From assembly GCA_963383645.1 (NCBI GenBank), contig OY726566.1, positions 96,625,321 through 96,689,320 of the forward strand: a DNA stretch of 64,000 bases, in the 5' to 3' direction. Every line of letters begins with the position of its first letter. Positions within the stretch are counted from its first letter, which is position 1. The notes beneath the pieces are model-generated. The model made no database searches, was not told the DNA's origin, and saw only the letters and a list, made by a program, of their open reading frames with translations. This stretch comes from Muscardinus avellanarius. Its lineage: Eukaryota > Chordata > Mammalia > Rodentia > Gliridae. Below, one piece after another: positions 1 to 12,754 of the stretch. Made by a program: the position numbers and the translations under genes.

Positions 1-420
1 CCTAGATCTAAAGTACCATTTTTACACTATTCTATACAAAACTCAAAATTTCACCAAGAAAAATTTTCAATGCATAGCAACTACTGATAGGAAAGAAAGA
101 CAGTGAGAAGAAAGAGAAGGAATAACTATTCGCCATGCTGCAATAAATTCTGAGTCCCTATCTGTTTATCCTGAGGGCCTTTTGGTTCAGCAAGGCAATG
201 AAGAAACAAGGATGTTGGTTAGGATCATACCAACAACCAAGTCCCATGTAAGAGAATGCTTTCTAATCCATGTCCGCCACTGCCCAGCTCTGTGATTTGG
301 AAAGAACCAATCATTCTTCATCTGTATCTTATACAAACCTACATCCTCAGAGGACCATCACGGTGTCATGTGAGATTATGACCCCTGAGATCCTGTTGGA
401 CCACTGTTATTAAAAAAAAG

Positions 421-609
421 ATGCCGGGCGTGGTGGCGCACGCTTGTAATCCCCGCGCTTGGGAGGCAGAGACAGGAGGATCGCGCAGGTTCGAAGCCAG
501 CCACGCGTGCTGGCTTAGGAGACCCTGTTTCCAAACAAAAATGTAAAAGTAGGTCTGGGAGTGTAGCCCAGAGGTAGAAGAACCCCAGTACCACCAAAAA
601 AAAAAAAAA
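421..609 (+). mobile_element. Sciurid dimeric SINE (B1-dID type), CTTAAG-like subfamily
   Basis: The left half is 7SL/B1-like (GCCGGGCGTGGTGGCGCACG...). The right half is ID/tRNA-Ala-like with GTAGCCCAGAGGTAGAA, ending in an A-tail. It carries a diagnostic CGCGTGCTGGCTTAGGAGAC segment in place of the usual CAGCTACTTAGTGAGGC. It is little diverged. Confidence 0.9.
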
Positions 610-1194
610 CATCATTTATTGATTGAGCAAATATATCAATGTATCACTATGTATCAGGAAAAGTTCTATGTGCTGGGATATAATTGTGAATAAAACAAAA
701 ATATATATGCAAGGAGCTGATAGTACAAGTAATGATTTCAAGATTGCCTTATGTGAGGTTTTAAAAATAATAAAGTGTTCAAAAAGCAAATATTTATATT
801 AAAGATCATGGAAAGGTGGCCTCTACTTTTATGGTTCTGAGGCTTATTGTTGTTGCTGATTATTTACTACAACATATGATGTACATATGATGTAAAAGCT
901 AGATTCAACAAGGAGAATGAATTATTAGGGAGAAAATATATATACTCATAGATACCTGATATAAAAAAATAGAAATACTTCCACCTGCGTAATTTCATTC
1001 TTTTTAAAAATATTAGTTTTTCTGCTTTGAATATAAGAAAGGTTCACAAAGAAAATAAGTAACTACACATATAAGGAAATTACAATTTATTTTACAATAT
1101 TGAGATGATATGCTTGGTGATAGGTTCTGTTTGTGTTTTCTATGATTTTAATTAGAAATATAGTGACAGCTAATTGGTAATATTTTTATTCTAA

Positions 1195-1480
1195 ATATTT
1201 GATTGCATTTATTTTTCATGCCATTGTATGAACTTTGAAACATGACCAAAAAGCAATCTTTTATTTCATTCATTTGTAACCTTCCCTTTTTAGTAGGCCA
1301 TTTGAGTTGTTTCTACACTGTTATTGCAAATAATGATGTAATGCCATTGTTGCATGTAAATCATTGTATATTTAAGTTTTGCCTCAGGAGAGATTATTAG
1401 AAGAGGATTTACTAGATCAAAGAGTAGGATATTATTTTAAGTTCTAGATATATTTTGGAAACTTCCTTTTTTAGAAGGAA
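1195..1480 (-). mobile_element. L1M-type LINE fragment
   Basis: The + strand text resembles the antisense of old L1M 3' regions: a TTTGAGTTGTTTCTACACT segment, AAATAATGATGTAATGCC, and a decayed 'tagaagtggaattgctgggtcaaag'-like stretch. It has no coding capacity. The call rests on remembered consensus. Confidence 0.5.
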
Positions 1481-2447
1481 CTACCAATCTAAGTTCTTTT
1501 CAGCAATGTATTTGAAAGCTTATCACAGCACACCTGCTCTTGGAAGGCAAATAAACAAACAACATGCATCATCTCTTTCCATCACAGGTCCTTTAGGAAT
1601 ATGATTACCACACAGTTGGCACAAGTAAACACCCACCTCCATTTTCTTTATTAGGAAAGCCTGGAAGAAACAGGGTGTAACGTGGGCCTTGAGAGAAAGA
1701 ATAATATCAGTCTAAAGGATTGTTGTAGACTTTGAATGGAGATGCTTTTCCAAGAAGTGGAAGAATTAATATATGTAGGACAGGCTTATCCCATTTTCCT
1801 TAGCAAAAGGTCGTGCTTTTTTTTTTTTCAAGTGGCCTACTGTATATTCAAAAAATTAAAAAGTAAATTATGTGATAAAATTATTGAGGGGAAACCAGCT
1901 CTGAACTGAGAGCCTCTGTTTACGGCCGACGTAAGCAGAGTTGCTTTGGATTACTAGCACAATGGGAGGAAGGAAAAATTTGCTCCATCTAAGAGATTAA
2001 ATTCATATTTTCGAGAAGCAAAAAGCACTCAGAAATGAATACTGGAACTTCAGAGGGCAAGAGTTGCTGGGAGGGTGTGGACAGTTAGAGCATGTCATAG
2101 AAGCCACTGCTAGTTCACTTTTAGAGATTTGTTCAATAAATCACAAGACCTCACTGCAGGGAAAAGATCACATCACTGTCAAACAATACAATTGCCATGT
2201 AAACATGACCCAAAGCCTGGATAGCTCTGAGATCCTTTCCATGCTTTGTGAAGCTATTAAAGTAATTCACTTGTACTTAAGAATTAGCTGCTAGTCACCT
2301 ACAGGTACCTAATGCCTCCCATCATATCAGCTGTACCTCAGAACTGAAACTGAACCATAAATGTACATTTCAGTGGTCCACCTAGAACCCAAGTACTAGT
2401 TGACCAGGCTTCCTTACAGAACACTATTTATTAAATTTCCAAATATT

Positions 2448-2658
2448 AGCCAGGCATGGTGGTGCACACCTAGAATTCCATTACTTGGGAGGCTGAGATA
2501 GGAGGAACGTAGGCTCTAGGCCAGCCTCAGAAACTTAATAAGAACCTTAGAAACCCTTAGGGAGACTCTGCTTTAAAACAAAAATTAAAAACAAGGTCTG
2601 CAGGTTTAGCTCAGAGATAGAATGTTCCTGGATTCAATTTCCAGTATAAAGAAAAAAA
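2448..2658 (+). mobile_element. Sciurid dimeric SINE, older copy
   Basis: It starts GCCAGGCATGGTGGTGCACACC and ends in a degraded right half (TTTAGCTCAGAGATAGAATG) with a short A-tail. It is more diverged than the copy at 421. Confidence 0.85.
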
Positions 2659-3708
2659 TCAATATGCTGCCATGTAAATAGGAGTCGCAGGTATTAAGTG
2701 GCACAATACAAAAAGACATTTCGATTTGAAAATCAAAAGTATAACCTTTAAAAATTTGCTTATTATTCACAGATATGGTTCAGTCAAACGGCTACATAGT
2801 AATGTTATTGCTATCTCATGTTGTAAGAAACCAAGTATCTGCTTCATTTCTCCTTATATTGACTCCATGCATTTACTTTGAGCGTGCATGGATACACACA
2901 GCATACATCCATCCATACGCATATACATACATGCCTCCTTGTGTACATACAATTGCCCCTCATTGTTATCCACAGCTGACGCTTCCCTGCCCTCAGACCC
3001 ATCCTGTCCCTCACTGTCCACCTCCCTTGTCACGCATTTATTATTCATGTCATCAAGACCTCCTTGTCTCTCAACTACCTGCACACACTGGCTTTTTATT
3101 GGGTCTATGTGAATCAAACGGTAGCTTGTATCTGTGTCCAGACACAAACCAAACATACCCACAACCTTTCAGGAACCTGTTTTGCTTTTATTTGCTTTGG
3201 GGGGGTGTTCATTCCTCAGGATAGAAAGTTCAACAGTGAGAGCGCTGGTAAATAAGGTAGAGGCAGCTGAAGGCTTAGTGGAGAAAGTTATTTCATCAAC
3301 CTAATAGAGCAAAATGAATAAAAGGCCCTGAGCATGTCAGCTATCTTCCAAAGCAAGTGATCCAGCACCAATAAACTAATGCAACAAGTAATAATAATAA
3401 TAGTAAGAAATAGTTTTGATCTAATGATTCCTCTTCACAAATTTTCAGTCTTATTCCCCTCCTGCTTTTCCAACGCCCCTTTGGATAGAGAGATGAGTCG
3501 AGGTGTCTTGGCTTTTCCAACTCTTTAGGATACACTTTCTTTATATAATAGAGTCACAGAGTCGGGAGTAGGTGAGTCAGCCATGATTAAGTGATTCGGT
3601 AGAGAATCTGCGTGCATATCTGTGTGCCATGCAGAAAATTGCCAAGCGGAACTTCTTCTTTTAGTTCAATGCATTTACATCATCCTTATATATTAGCTAC
3701 ACTTACAC

Positions 3709-3710
<2 letters not shown>

Positions 3711-3752
<42 letters not shown>
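3711..3752 (+). repeat. (AC)n microsatellite
   Basis: About 21 uninterrupted AC units. Confidence 0.98.
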
Positions 3753-3756
<4 letters not shown>

Positions 3757-4329
3757 TTCATGTTTGAGAGTCTTCTATTTAGAACAGCTCTGACCCTTCT
3801 TCAATCTGTGGTCCACTGTCAAGTCCTGACACCCATCCATGGTGACCTCTTCATGTCAAGCTGATTTTCTGGCCTGACCTGTTGTTCTATTTCAAAATTG
3901 GAAAGAATAATTATCTGTGATATGAACACTTAAATACGGAAGAGCTGATTTCTGCAATCATGAGGGAACAGGTAGAAAATCTGCCTTATTATAAAATATT
4001 GAAAATTATATTGGCAGACTCTATGAGAAATAAAATGTATTATTATAAGCAGTAATGATCGGTTTCCACTTAGCTCGTCATTATTTCCCATTATCATATC
4101 TGATGCATCCTTTAATATGATATGACCAGTGCTCCTGGGAAATCAAATTATGATTTATGAAAAGGGTAAAAGTTTAAACCCTGGAGTGTGTAACATTTTA
4201 GTAGGTACAACCCCAGAAATGGTTCCTTATTTGCTTCCAAATGTATTGCTCTTTTTGGCTTAAAAAAATTAGAGTCATAGATAAAATGTAGTCATAGATA
4301 TTATGTAGCGGTTTAAGGCTAAATATATC

Positions 4330-4720
4330 TCAGAGATCTGTGACAAAATCTTAATCTCTGTATCTCAGGGTATGAACATATTTGGAGACAGAAGCTTTAC
4401 TGAGGTAATTAAGGTAAAATCAGGTCATTAGGATTAATCCTAGTCTAAGATGACTAGTATCCTTCAGAGAAAAAATAATTTTTCAACAAGACACACAAGT
4501 TTAGGATTGACAGAACAAGACAGCCACCTGCAAGCCAAAGTGGAAGCCCTCAGAAGACATCAACCTGTGGACACCTTGTTCTTGTCATTTCAGCCCCCAC
4601 ATCTGTAAAGAAATACACTCATGCTATCTACGCCACCCCAGCTGTAAAACTTTTTGACAGCAGCCTGAGCCAACTGATGCATCTGTGATTTTGATTTGAG
4701 ACTATCTCATATTTCTGTAC
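4330..4720 (+). mobile_element. Decayed LTR-like interspersed repeat
   Basis: It shows phrases typical of an old mammalian LTR/MLT-like repeat: GACAAAATCTTAATCTCTG, TATTTGGAGACAGAAGC, GAGGTAATTAAGGTAAAATC, AGGTCATTAGGATTAATCC, and a tail with GACACCTTGTTCTTGTCATT and a stretch resembling 'ctgtaagaaaataaat'. The family name is uncertain. Confidence 0.45.
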
Positions 4721-5869
4721 CCTTCAAAGTATCCTCATTCACTGCAGAGGGGCAAAAATACCTGTTCATTGTCAGTTTTTATTTCTCTTGCAGAATTTAA
4801 TTTTTGTAACCTTAAATTACTTTTGAAACACATGGCTGGAGTACTGCATAATATAGGATTTTACACCCAATAGCGGTTCCACAAATACATTCTGCCTTAA
4901 TTCATTTACCAGTCTCACAACTGTCCTTCCAGCTCTAAGCAAGCAAGGTACCCAGTGATCTGTCAACAGCAGCAGTAAAGGCCGCACCTGAAGAACTTTC
5001 CCTGAACCTCTTTACATTTTTTAGACAGCAGCCTTCAAAGCCGAGCTTATGATTCTTATGCATCTGGGTTAGGAGATGAAAACAATGGTTTCCTATTTTC
5101 TGTAGAAAGAAAATTACTTTCAAAAGCCTTGCAAGAGAGGGAGCTATAAATGTGTTAGCCTACAGTAAATATCTTCGGGCCTGACCTCCTCAGTGCCTGA
5201 GCAGCAGGACACCAGAAATTATTCTTTACCTGCATCGTGCCCTTGGGTTTCTGATGAGCTCTTCTACAAATATTGTTTACTCTTCTAGAAAAAGGATTTA
5301 TTTTTTTCTTTCCCCTGCCTCTGTGTGCTGAGAGCCGGTCAGGCTGCTTTGATTTCCCTGTGGGTTTCCAGAGGTTTTGCATCAGTGTAGGCTGAGCAGA
5401 GTCACTGGATGTGTAAGACGTGTCCCCAGTGACGTGCTTGTTACGAGGACAGCAGCACCTCAGATCCTGCTGGAGCACTGAGCCTCCATGAATCTCACGG
5501 CAGAGAGGAGACCATCTGAGTGCTTTCTAGGACCCAGCCCGGGGTGATGGGAGTCTAGGGAAAATAGGGTGCCTTACACCAGTATTTCTTACTTTTGAGA
5601 AATGTAGCCCCTTTAAAGGACCCCTGTTTGAGAAAGAGAACACTAAAAGACATCATTGGCTTCAATGTATCACTATAAAACGTTGAGTTCAGGCCAAAAA
5701 TTATTTGATAAGAGCCAATCACAAATTATCCCCAAATATGCTTATATGAACATTTTGCAATTATTATCCACAAAAAACAAACTTATTGATTTGGGTTGTT
5801 TTTAAAACACCCAAAGAGACCCCTGGAGAAGCACTCAGTCTGGGGAACATTGGGTATCGCAGAAAAGAA

Positions 5870-6142
5870 CTCTGAAAACCCACGAAACTGACTTCAAGTT
5901 CAAGGCTGATCATTCACAGGCTGGGTGACCTCACGCAGTCACCTAGTCCTCTCACAGACGAGGGCTTATGAGATATCCTAGTTTACAATGCTGTGCTCAG
6001 GACGGCATTGTAATTACAGTACCCCAGATTGTAAAGTGGGAGTGCAATTCTTTAGGGCTGCAGTAAGGATTAAGAGAGACAATATACGGTAAGGGCTTAG
6101 CATAAGGCCTGTCCTATCATAAACATTCAATAAACAGAGCTT
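5870..6142 (+). mobile_element. MIR element
   Basis: It follows the MIR core order: GCTGGGTGACCTCACGCAG, CCTAGTCCTCTCACAG, TGTAAAGTGGGAGTGCAAT, GTAAGGATTAAGAGAGACAA, AGGGCTTAGCATAAGGCCTG, CATTCAATAAACAG. About 60 nt appear inserted in the middle. Confidence 0.7.
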
Positions 6143-6890
6143 ACTTTTACAACACTCAGTAAGTGGCAATGCTACAACTTAAAACAACAGAAGATATTTT
6201 CAATTCAGAAGTTTCTAATTTCTAGGGAGATATGCAACCCAGTAAGTAATTAGTGTGAACCTTGTTCTCTTACACTCTCTTCCTTAATACTAATTATCAT
6301 ATGGCTGCTTTCTGTGTGCACGGCTAATGAGCCTCCAAACATGACATTTGCCAAGGGACATGAAAGGAGACACATAGTGCAAGGTAAACCCCATGTATAT
6401 TTATAGTTCCCAATTATCATATCTGCCCCGACAGGACTGAAAATTCTTTACGAAGGATGGGAGTGAAACACCTGGATGCCTCTTCTTGCAGGTGAGCTAG
6501 TTCCCTGTGCTTCAACAACTCCTCTGTACATATGTGAAGCCAGTGGATGAATGATGTGTCCTAGTGAGCCAGATCAGGACAGTTTAGCTGGGTATTATCA
6601 CTCGTTCATTCAAGCTAGGAGGCTTGAGTCCTTACAGAGTAGACCCTATGAGATGTAGTAATTTTACAAATTAAAATATGGTTTGCAAAGGGTTTCCTTG
6701 CCGGGTGAGGGGCATCGGCACTGAGAATACCATGGATATGCCATTATCAGAAGACTGAGCCCTTCAGGGAAGGCAGTGGCCGAGTGTTGGAGAAGGGAAG
6801 TCTGGAAAGTTTTCACACTGGTCTCTGTTCTAGCCCCTGAGCAAAACAAGCTTTTCTTGGCCTCAGGGACTCTGTACTTGCTCTATTTTC

Positions 6891-6921
6891 GTTGTTGTTG
6901 TTGTTGTTGTAGTTGTTGTTG
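6891..6921 (+). repeat. (GTT)n microsatellite
   Basis: GTT/TTG triplets with one interruption (AGTTG). Confidence 0.95.
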
Positions 6922-7689
6922 CCAGAACTAATATGACAACCCCATGATCTATCTTTAAGACTAACCTCAAGTTACCTTCTGAAAGTGACTTTCCCTGGTT
7001 ATTCTATAACCTGCTTCCTCCTGGTCATCTCGTCGCTTGGTTCAGTTCTGTTCTTAAGGCCATTTATTTCAATATGTCATTATAATTTTAATAATTATTT
7101 ATTTATGTTTTAATCTCTACATACTACCATTAGGACATGGTAGTAGCTGGGAAGAAAACTTGCTTGTTTACCATCACTAACACTTGCTATACTTTATGGT
7201 CTATTTGGAGCTCTTGGTAAGTTTTATAAATAAACAAATGAATTTAAAATAGTGCCAAAGGACTAGGTTTCTTTTTAATAGCATTTGTTGCCTTTTGCAA
7301 AACACTGGGTCATTTCTCTCTCTGCTTCCATGACTACACCATCAGTCCCTGAGGGCCCTTACCTTTCCCCCAGTACTAACCCTAGCAGAGTACACCTAGT
7401 CAATGAACAAGCCAGTTTTACAGAATGAACAGAGAAATATGAAGAACAGAAAGAAAACAGTGGATCCATAAGAAATTGTGGTCCTGAGCTTTGGAGTTGG
7501 CTTGGCCAGGGCAGAGTACACTGGAAAGTCTGGTGCAGGGATCAGGCAAGGATATTGCTAGGAGGCCTCGTGAGCAGGATGTCCCACTACAGAGACGGGA
7601 TGGGTCTGCAACTCACTACTTAGATAAGACACTTTGGCAACCAGTTTTGAAAAGATACAGGAGAAGATATTGCATAATCCAGGAGCTAT

Positions 7690-7930
7690 AGAGTCAGGCA
7701 GGCATCTCTGTGTGTCCTCGACACCTGCTTATTAGCTGTAAATCTGTAAGCACCTAACTCCTCTAAAGCCTCAGTTTTCCCACACATGAAACAGAAGATG
7801 ATAATAAAAACTATTTTAGAGTTTTGTGAATGTTCAATGACACCATGCATTAGCAGTGTGCTAAGCCATACTTAAAACACACTAGACTTTCAATAATTAC
7901 TAACTGTAATTATCATAATTCTTCTTTTGC
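7690..7930 (+). mobile_element. MIR element
   Basis: GAGTCAGGCAGGCATCTC, TTATTAGCTGTAAATC, CTCAGTTTTCCCACACATG and the tail TTTCAATAATTACTAACTG align in order with the MIR consensus. Confidence 0.65.
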
Positions 7931-8004
7931 CTGAAAAGGTGCTGAGAGAAATACCTAGCTCAAGACATTGACTTGGAAAAAAAGAAATAGTCTCCAATAT
8001 ACTG

Positions 8005-8110
8005 CACATTTACCAAGCATTTGTTCCTGTGGTCCTTCACTTCATCTTAACCATTCTGCTATGAGATATTCATTGTCAACCCTAATTTATGGAAGACAAA
8101 ACATATTCCA
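8005..8110 (-). mobile_element. MIR fragment, reverse orientation
   Basis: Short similarity to the reverse complement of the MIR 3' half: ACCAAGCATTTG, CTTCATCTTAACC, GAGATATTCATTGTC. It is weak. Confidence 0.35.
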
Positions 8111-9024
8111 GTAAGAAAGGAATAGAATTAGATCTTCTTACTCCAAGGACAATTTTGTAGGATGAAAAATAAAATAAAATACAAGTGTTGAAAGACATTT
8201 CCACAAAGAGAATAAGAATAAATTTAAAACCTTGAGAGCAAACTGAAGAAGAGTTTTCCCCCTCTGATCAAGAAGAACAGAATTCTGAATTCTTTTTTCT
8301 GGCCTTTCCCCTGCCCCTGCCCCTATCGATGGGTCTGGGGGAAGGAGTAGGTTCCAGGCTAACCTGTTAAATTCTTTAAGCTTTATCAATACAGTTAAAA
8401 GTCTCTCAGCCTAGCAAAGACCAGCTATAGCATTGCCATCCTCATTTCCAATGGATGTCAAGGCCCCAGATAGAAAAAAAAAATTGGGAACTTCTTTTTA
8501 TCTTTAAAAGACTAACAAAGATTCTATTTAGTGGAGAAAGAATTGAGAATGCTGGGAATATTACTTTACTGACCCTTTTTCCCATGTAATAATCAGCTGC
8601 CAAAAGCCCTGTCTTGTTCACACTGCAGCCTCACACTTAAAGAATTGAGGTTCTTTTGATCTTTAAAGGCGAATTCTCAAATCTAAGAGAAGGCCAGGCT
8701 GCTGTCCAACAGAGAGCTGCACCATGGCAAAACTGAAATCACTGGAAAGAAATAAAAGGAGCCGGGGTTATCATGAGCAGGGAAATTCAACACAGACCTG
8801 GTGGCAGCAGAGGGCGGGTTGTTACAGGAGGGATGAACACTTGCTCACTCTGGAACCACCTACAACACAGACATCCATCCAGGTGCCGGTTGCAAGAACC
8901 ATTTGAGACAATGGCTAGAGCAGACAATCTTTGAGGCTGCATGAATGCTATGCTGGCTTGTTGAAACCCAAAGAAGCTTCCCAAACACCCCTTACTTCTG
9001 CATCTTATTTAAAAGCAATGACCA

Positions 9025-9241
9025 AGCTGGGCGTGGTGGTGCACCCTTGTAATCCCAGCATTTGGGACAGTAAGACAGGAGGATTGCGGCTCTCGGACAG
9101 CCTCAGCTACTTAGTGAGGCTCTTTGCAACTCAGTGAGACTCTGTTTCAAAATTTTAAAGAATAAAAAAACAGGGCTGGAGTGTAGCTCAGAGGTAGAAT
9201 GCCCCTGGGTTCCATCCTCAGTATTGAAAAAAAAAAAAAAA
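9025..9241 (+). mobile_element. Sciurid dimeric SINE with target-site duplication
   Basis: Full-length: GCTGGGCGTGGTGGTGCACC through TGTAGCTCAGAGGTAGAATG and an A-tail of about 15. Flanked by AAAAGCAATGACC (9011-9023) and AAAAGCAGTGACC (9238-9250), a 13-bp duplication with one difference, so the insertion is fairly young. Confidence 0.93.
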
Positions 9242-9617
9242 GCAGTGACCCATAACTGCCATGTAAACAATAGCCCAAGATCCCTGACCGTTTCAAGATG
9301 ATCATTAGGCAACATCACCCATAACCCTAAAAAGGCTTGGCTCCTTGGATCCTCCCAAGCAAGTCCCAGGGCCAGCCCCGCTGAGGCTGCACTCCAGTGA
9401 CACATGTTCCTTCTAGGGGCTACACTGCTCACACAGGGCCCCCTGGAAGCCCTGTTTATCTTGCCATTTTCTAATTCCACAGTAAGCCAGTCCTCTAAGA
9501 GGACCCCTAAGAAACATGTAGGGCTTGGGAAGAGTGACTTGTCCTCTCTTGAGTTCTCTGCTCTCATCCATCCATCCATCCTTCCTCCCTTCTTTCTTTC
9601 CTTTCTTCCTCTCTTCT

Positions 9618-9830
9618 CTTTTTTGTGATACTGGAGATTGAAGCCAGGGACATTCTACCTCTAAGCCTCATCTCTACACCTTTAAAAAGAATGTTTAATT
9701 TTAAACAGGGTCTCACTAGGTTTCAGAGAATCTCTTGCTAAGTTGCTGAGGCTGGATCTGCAATCCTCCCGTCTCAGCCTCCAAAGTACACACCTGGAAT
9801 TACAGGTGTGTACCACCACACTCAGCTGCT
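9618..9830 (-). mobile_element. Sciurid dimeric SINE, minus strand
   Basis: It begins with the reverse of the right half (GATACTGGAGATTGAAGCC) and ends with GTGTGTACCACCACACTCAGC. It sits beside a (TTCC)-rich patch (9570-9610), perhaps its degraded tail. Confidence 0.88.
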
Positions 9831-9879
9831 CTGACACTGTTCACAGACCTGTCAACACAGAATGATCTTTATTTCTAAT

Positions 9880-10680
9880 TTTTTTAAATGTTCACAGACA
9901 AATTAACGCTACAGGGAAAAGAAAAATACTGATGGCTTCAAAGAGGAGACACCTAACCCACTTCACAGCAGAGTACTCTATTGCCCCAAATAAAATTCCT
10001 TCAGGCAGCTTTTTCTCCATGGAGTGGCGTCGGTGCCTACGCTCCTCAAAAAGTAGATGATTCAGTCTAATGATGGACTTAACACATTCTAAGGCTCCTG
10101 TGCACTCTATCAGATGAATTACCTCACCAAATACCAATCCCAGTCCCTTTCTGTGTCTCTTCTTATGTTTTGAGGTTAAGGCCAGAAACTCACATATACA
10201 TTTCCCAGACATGCTTGCAAAAGAATTTTCTATTTGACCCAGTTTCTATTGAGCTGATATGCTTTAATGAGATGCAGAGGTCAAAATAACTTCCATCAGG
10301 GGTCAGATATGCAGAGATTGATTATTCTGGTGAGAAAGGAGGTAGGAGTGTCTGGCTGGAGAGAGGTCCTATGATGGAGTTTCCAGGTTCTGTTATTACA
10401 TTATATGTGATGGGCATTGGGATTTCAGCAGAAGGTTTGGTTCGATCATTCACATGCACTATGATTAGACACATGTTGGATCTGTTGCTTTTGGCTGTAT
10501 TGTTCCTGGCCTTGCAGGATCCATGCCAGACCTTCTGGCTGTCCTGCAGATTCGGAACTGTACAATACCCTCCATAAACAACTTCAGCTAAGCTAGTTAG
10601 AGTAGATCTTGCTTCCCTAAAATCCATGACAGATTCAGGGTTTTCTTTGTTCATGAAAATAAACTTCATTCTTTCATCTC
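9880..10680 (-). other. Unrecognised stretch with two adjacent open reading frames
   Basis: Minus-strand frames at 9892-10212 and 10322-10669 are open for 106 and 115 codons from an ATG; the second extends further upstream. I recognise neither protein. No start context, splice site or domain supports expression. Open runs of this size are roughly what chance gives in 64 kb, so this is listed only as a stretch to compare by protein search. Confidence 0.15.
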
Positions 10681-11762
10681 TTTTCCCACGAAAGTAAAAA
10701 TTAAAGTCTTCAACACAATTGTAGACTCATTTCTCCATGTTAAGACTCTTCTGATTACAGTCTCTCAGTCCAGGAATAATGATCCTCAAAGCAATACCAC
10801 CTTCATTCCCAGGAAGGCTACCTTCCACACCGGTGTCTTTTCTACATATGTTATATCTACATAACAGTATGTCTACATAACAGTAGCAATGCTCTCTCTT
10901 CTTCTGGGTATATAATATAGAGTAGACGGCTGAAAACTCTCCATGTATTAAGTGGGCCCCCACACGTGAGAACTGTTAGGTAAGAGGCTCCATTGAGACA
11001 GCCAGTATTACTGGAATTGTGACTCAGGTTAGAGAAGAGGTTTACAAATCATCGACAGAGCCATAGGAAGGACTTCGATATCTTAAAAGACAATAATGCT
11101 ATTGGGCTGTACTGGAAAGAATCGTAAGGTAATTTTTAATTTAGGTGGTGTATTTAGAAATTTTGAAATGTTTAAATGGCATCTCTATAAATTAAGCCTG
11201 CCCTTATTTCCTGACCATATTTTTTTAGCTTCATCAGTAGTAGACAAGTCACAAAGATACTGTCTACTCCTCCCTCAATTTAATGTTGAGTGATCACAGC
11301 CTTACCCACACTCATGTTCTATTCTAAAGGCTAAAGGTATTTTGTTCACACTGCAAATCAAACAGTTTTTATATTAATCCAGCAACATTTCTCAAAATAA
11401 AAGAGGTAGGAAAATAAAAGAGCTAAGTTTTTGGAGTTCTCTAAAACAAAACAACAAACAAATGAAAATAGGCAAACAAAACTGAGCCTGGCCGTGTGCT
11501 GAGAGAAAAATGATGATGAGGGCAGAAGGTACTTTTTGGCTCTGTGCTCAGTGACTAGATTGTATGATATAATTAAACTTGTTTTTCTCCTCAAGAACAC
11601 AGTATCAGTTTACTCTGGAAAGTCTGGTACTGATTTTCTCTGTCCTCATTTGTTACATGAACATTAGACCAGATTTCAGTTCCCTAGGTCAGCTACCATT
11701 TAACTACTCTAGACCAAAAAATAACCAAATGTGACCAGAGCTCTCCATGATTTTTTAATGCC

Positions 11763-11995
11763 AAGAGGCAGCATGGTACAGTGGAAAAGGCAGAGGGTCT
11801 TTGTGTGGGTCTGACTATAGATTTGAATCCTGGCTACAAAACTTGTGATGTGAATTTTGGAACCTATCTAAGCCTATGCTTTCTCATGTAAAATAGGTAA
11901 TATTTATTGCATATATAGAGTTGCATTGAGGTTTAAATTAAGTAATGTGGGGCTCTCATCACAGTGCCTAGTTAAAATTAGTGCATCCCTACTTC
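11763..11995 (+). mobile_element. MIR element, near full length
   Basis: Clear MIR layout: GGCAGCATGGTACAGTGGAAA, TTTGAATCCTGGCTACAAAAC, CTTTCTCATGTAAAATAGGTAATA, TTGAGGTTTAAATTAAGTAATG, ATCACAGTGCCTAGTTAA. Confidence 0.85.
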
Positions 11996-12510
11996 TCTCT
12001 ATCCTCTTCCTGTAGTGATGAGTACAGTGGGCAAGCTAAGCCACCTCATAAAATATTTTTTTAAAATTTGCTCGAAAAAAAGTATAAGACATACAGCAAC
12101 TATCAAGTTATGTAGTAAAGGAAGGAAAAGTGTAAAATAATTGTCTGTATATTGTGAAAACTCTATTCCCAATGATCTCTTGCTTCCTGAACTTTAGAAA
12201 TATGTCTTGCCTGGATCTAGTTCCAATTTAGAGTTTGGGATGCATGTTCACCCTCAATCAACCATCTGCACTGACATGTTTTAACTAAGTTATCCATCCC
12301 CCTCCCAGATATACGGGGAACTTCAGTTGAATTCACAGACTGCTTGCTGAACAGAAAATGTGTGCTGCTCAGTATGTGGGACTTTTCCAATCCCTTTCTT
12401 TAGGTAACTCATCTAACAATTCTTTCTACAAATTTTGTGATTCTCACATACGGAATTATCGGCCGAATCCATCAATCCATTAAAATCATGGAAGAATGGC
12501 AGGGACCCAC

Positions 12511-12672
12511 CTTGAGGTTTGGGCTTGGTCAGCTTGCCACAGGGTTTGGAGATGGTGACCGTCTTCTGGCAATCGGCATTGTGGAGGGCGCGCTTCAGAC
12601 TCCCGGTTCTGGTCTTCAGTGCCGTGTTCAGGTCACACTCTCCCCAGGCCTGGAACTGATATTTGCACTCCG
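12511..12672 (-). CDS. PTN: Pleiotrophin exon 4: C-terminal thrombospondin-type domain
   Basis: This 162-nt exon starts CGGAGTGC after acceptor TTTAG; the exon 3 last G plus CG restores an Ala codon. It encodes [18 protein letters not shown], then a basic stretch [18 protein letters not shown] and [15 protein letters not shown]. Four cysteines provide the two disulfides of the second TSR domain, the main glycosaminoglycan-binding surface in the family. The donor GTGGGT (complement 12505-12510) follows CCTCAAG, leaving one base of the next codon. The missing final exon should encode about 18 residues of Lys-rich tail. HNADC matches recalled rodent PTN, where human has HNAEC. No frameshift or stop is seen. 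Confidence 0.97.
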
Positions 12673-12754
12673 CTAAAGGCAGGGGTGGATCAAACAGAAA
12701 TCCTTGAGAGAGACTACCGTGGTGTCACAGAACCAAAAGCACACATTTTTTCCC

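Larger units (their letters stand above)
1..12510 (-). other. PTN: PTN intron 4 (partial)
   Basis: The donor is at complement 12505-12510; the acceptor is off-window. Contents are SINEs near 421, 2448, 9025 and 9618, MIR copies, an antisense L1M tail near 1195, and a decayed LTR-like piece near 4330. There is a SINE-free run from about 2660 to 9020. No exon of PTN or another gene was recognised. Confidence 0.85.

Noticed and set aside
2775..3224. 149-codon open frame on the + strand
   Set aside because: Low-complexity His/Pro/Tyr-rich protein from a CA/CT-rich stretch, with frames open on both strands at the same place. Not a gene.
5155..5478. 107-codon open frame on the minus strand
   Set aside because: Basic, unrecognisable protein with no homology I can name and no exon signals.
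1..12510. Final coding exon of PTN (Lys-rich tail)
   Set aside because: Looked for the reverse complement of the KKKKKEGKKQ-type coding region and its stop. Nothing matching was seen, so it is inferred to lie outside the window.
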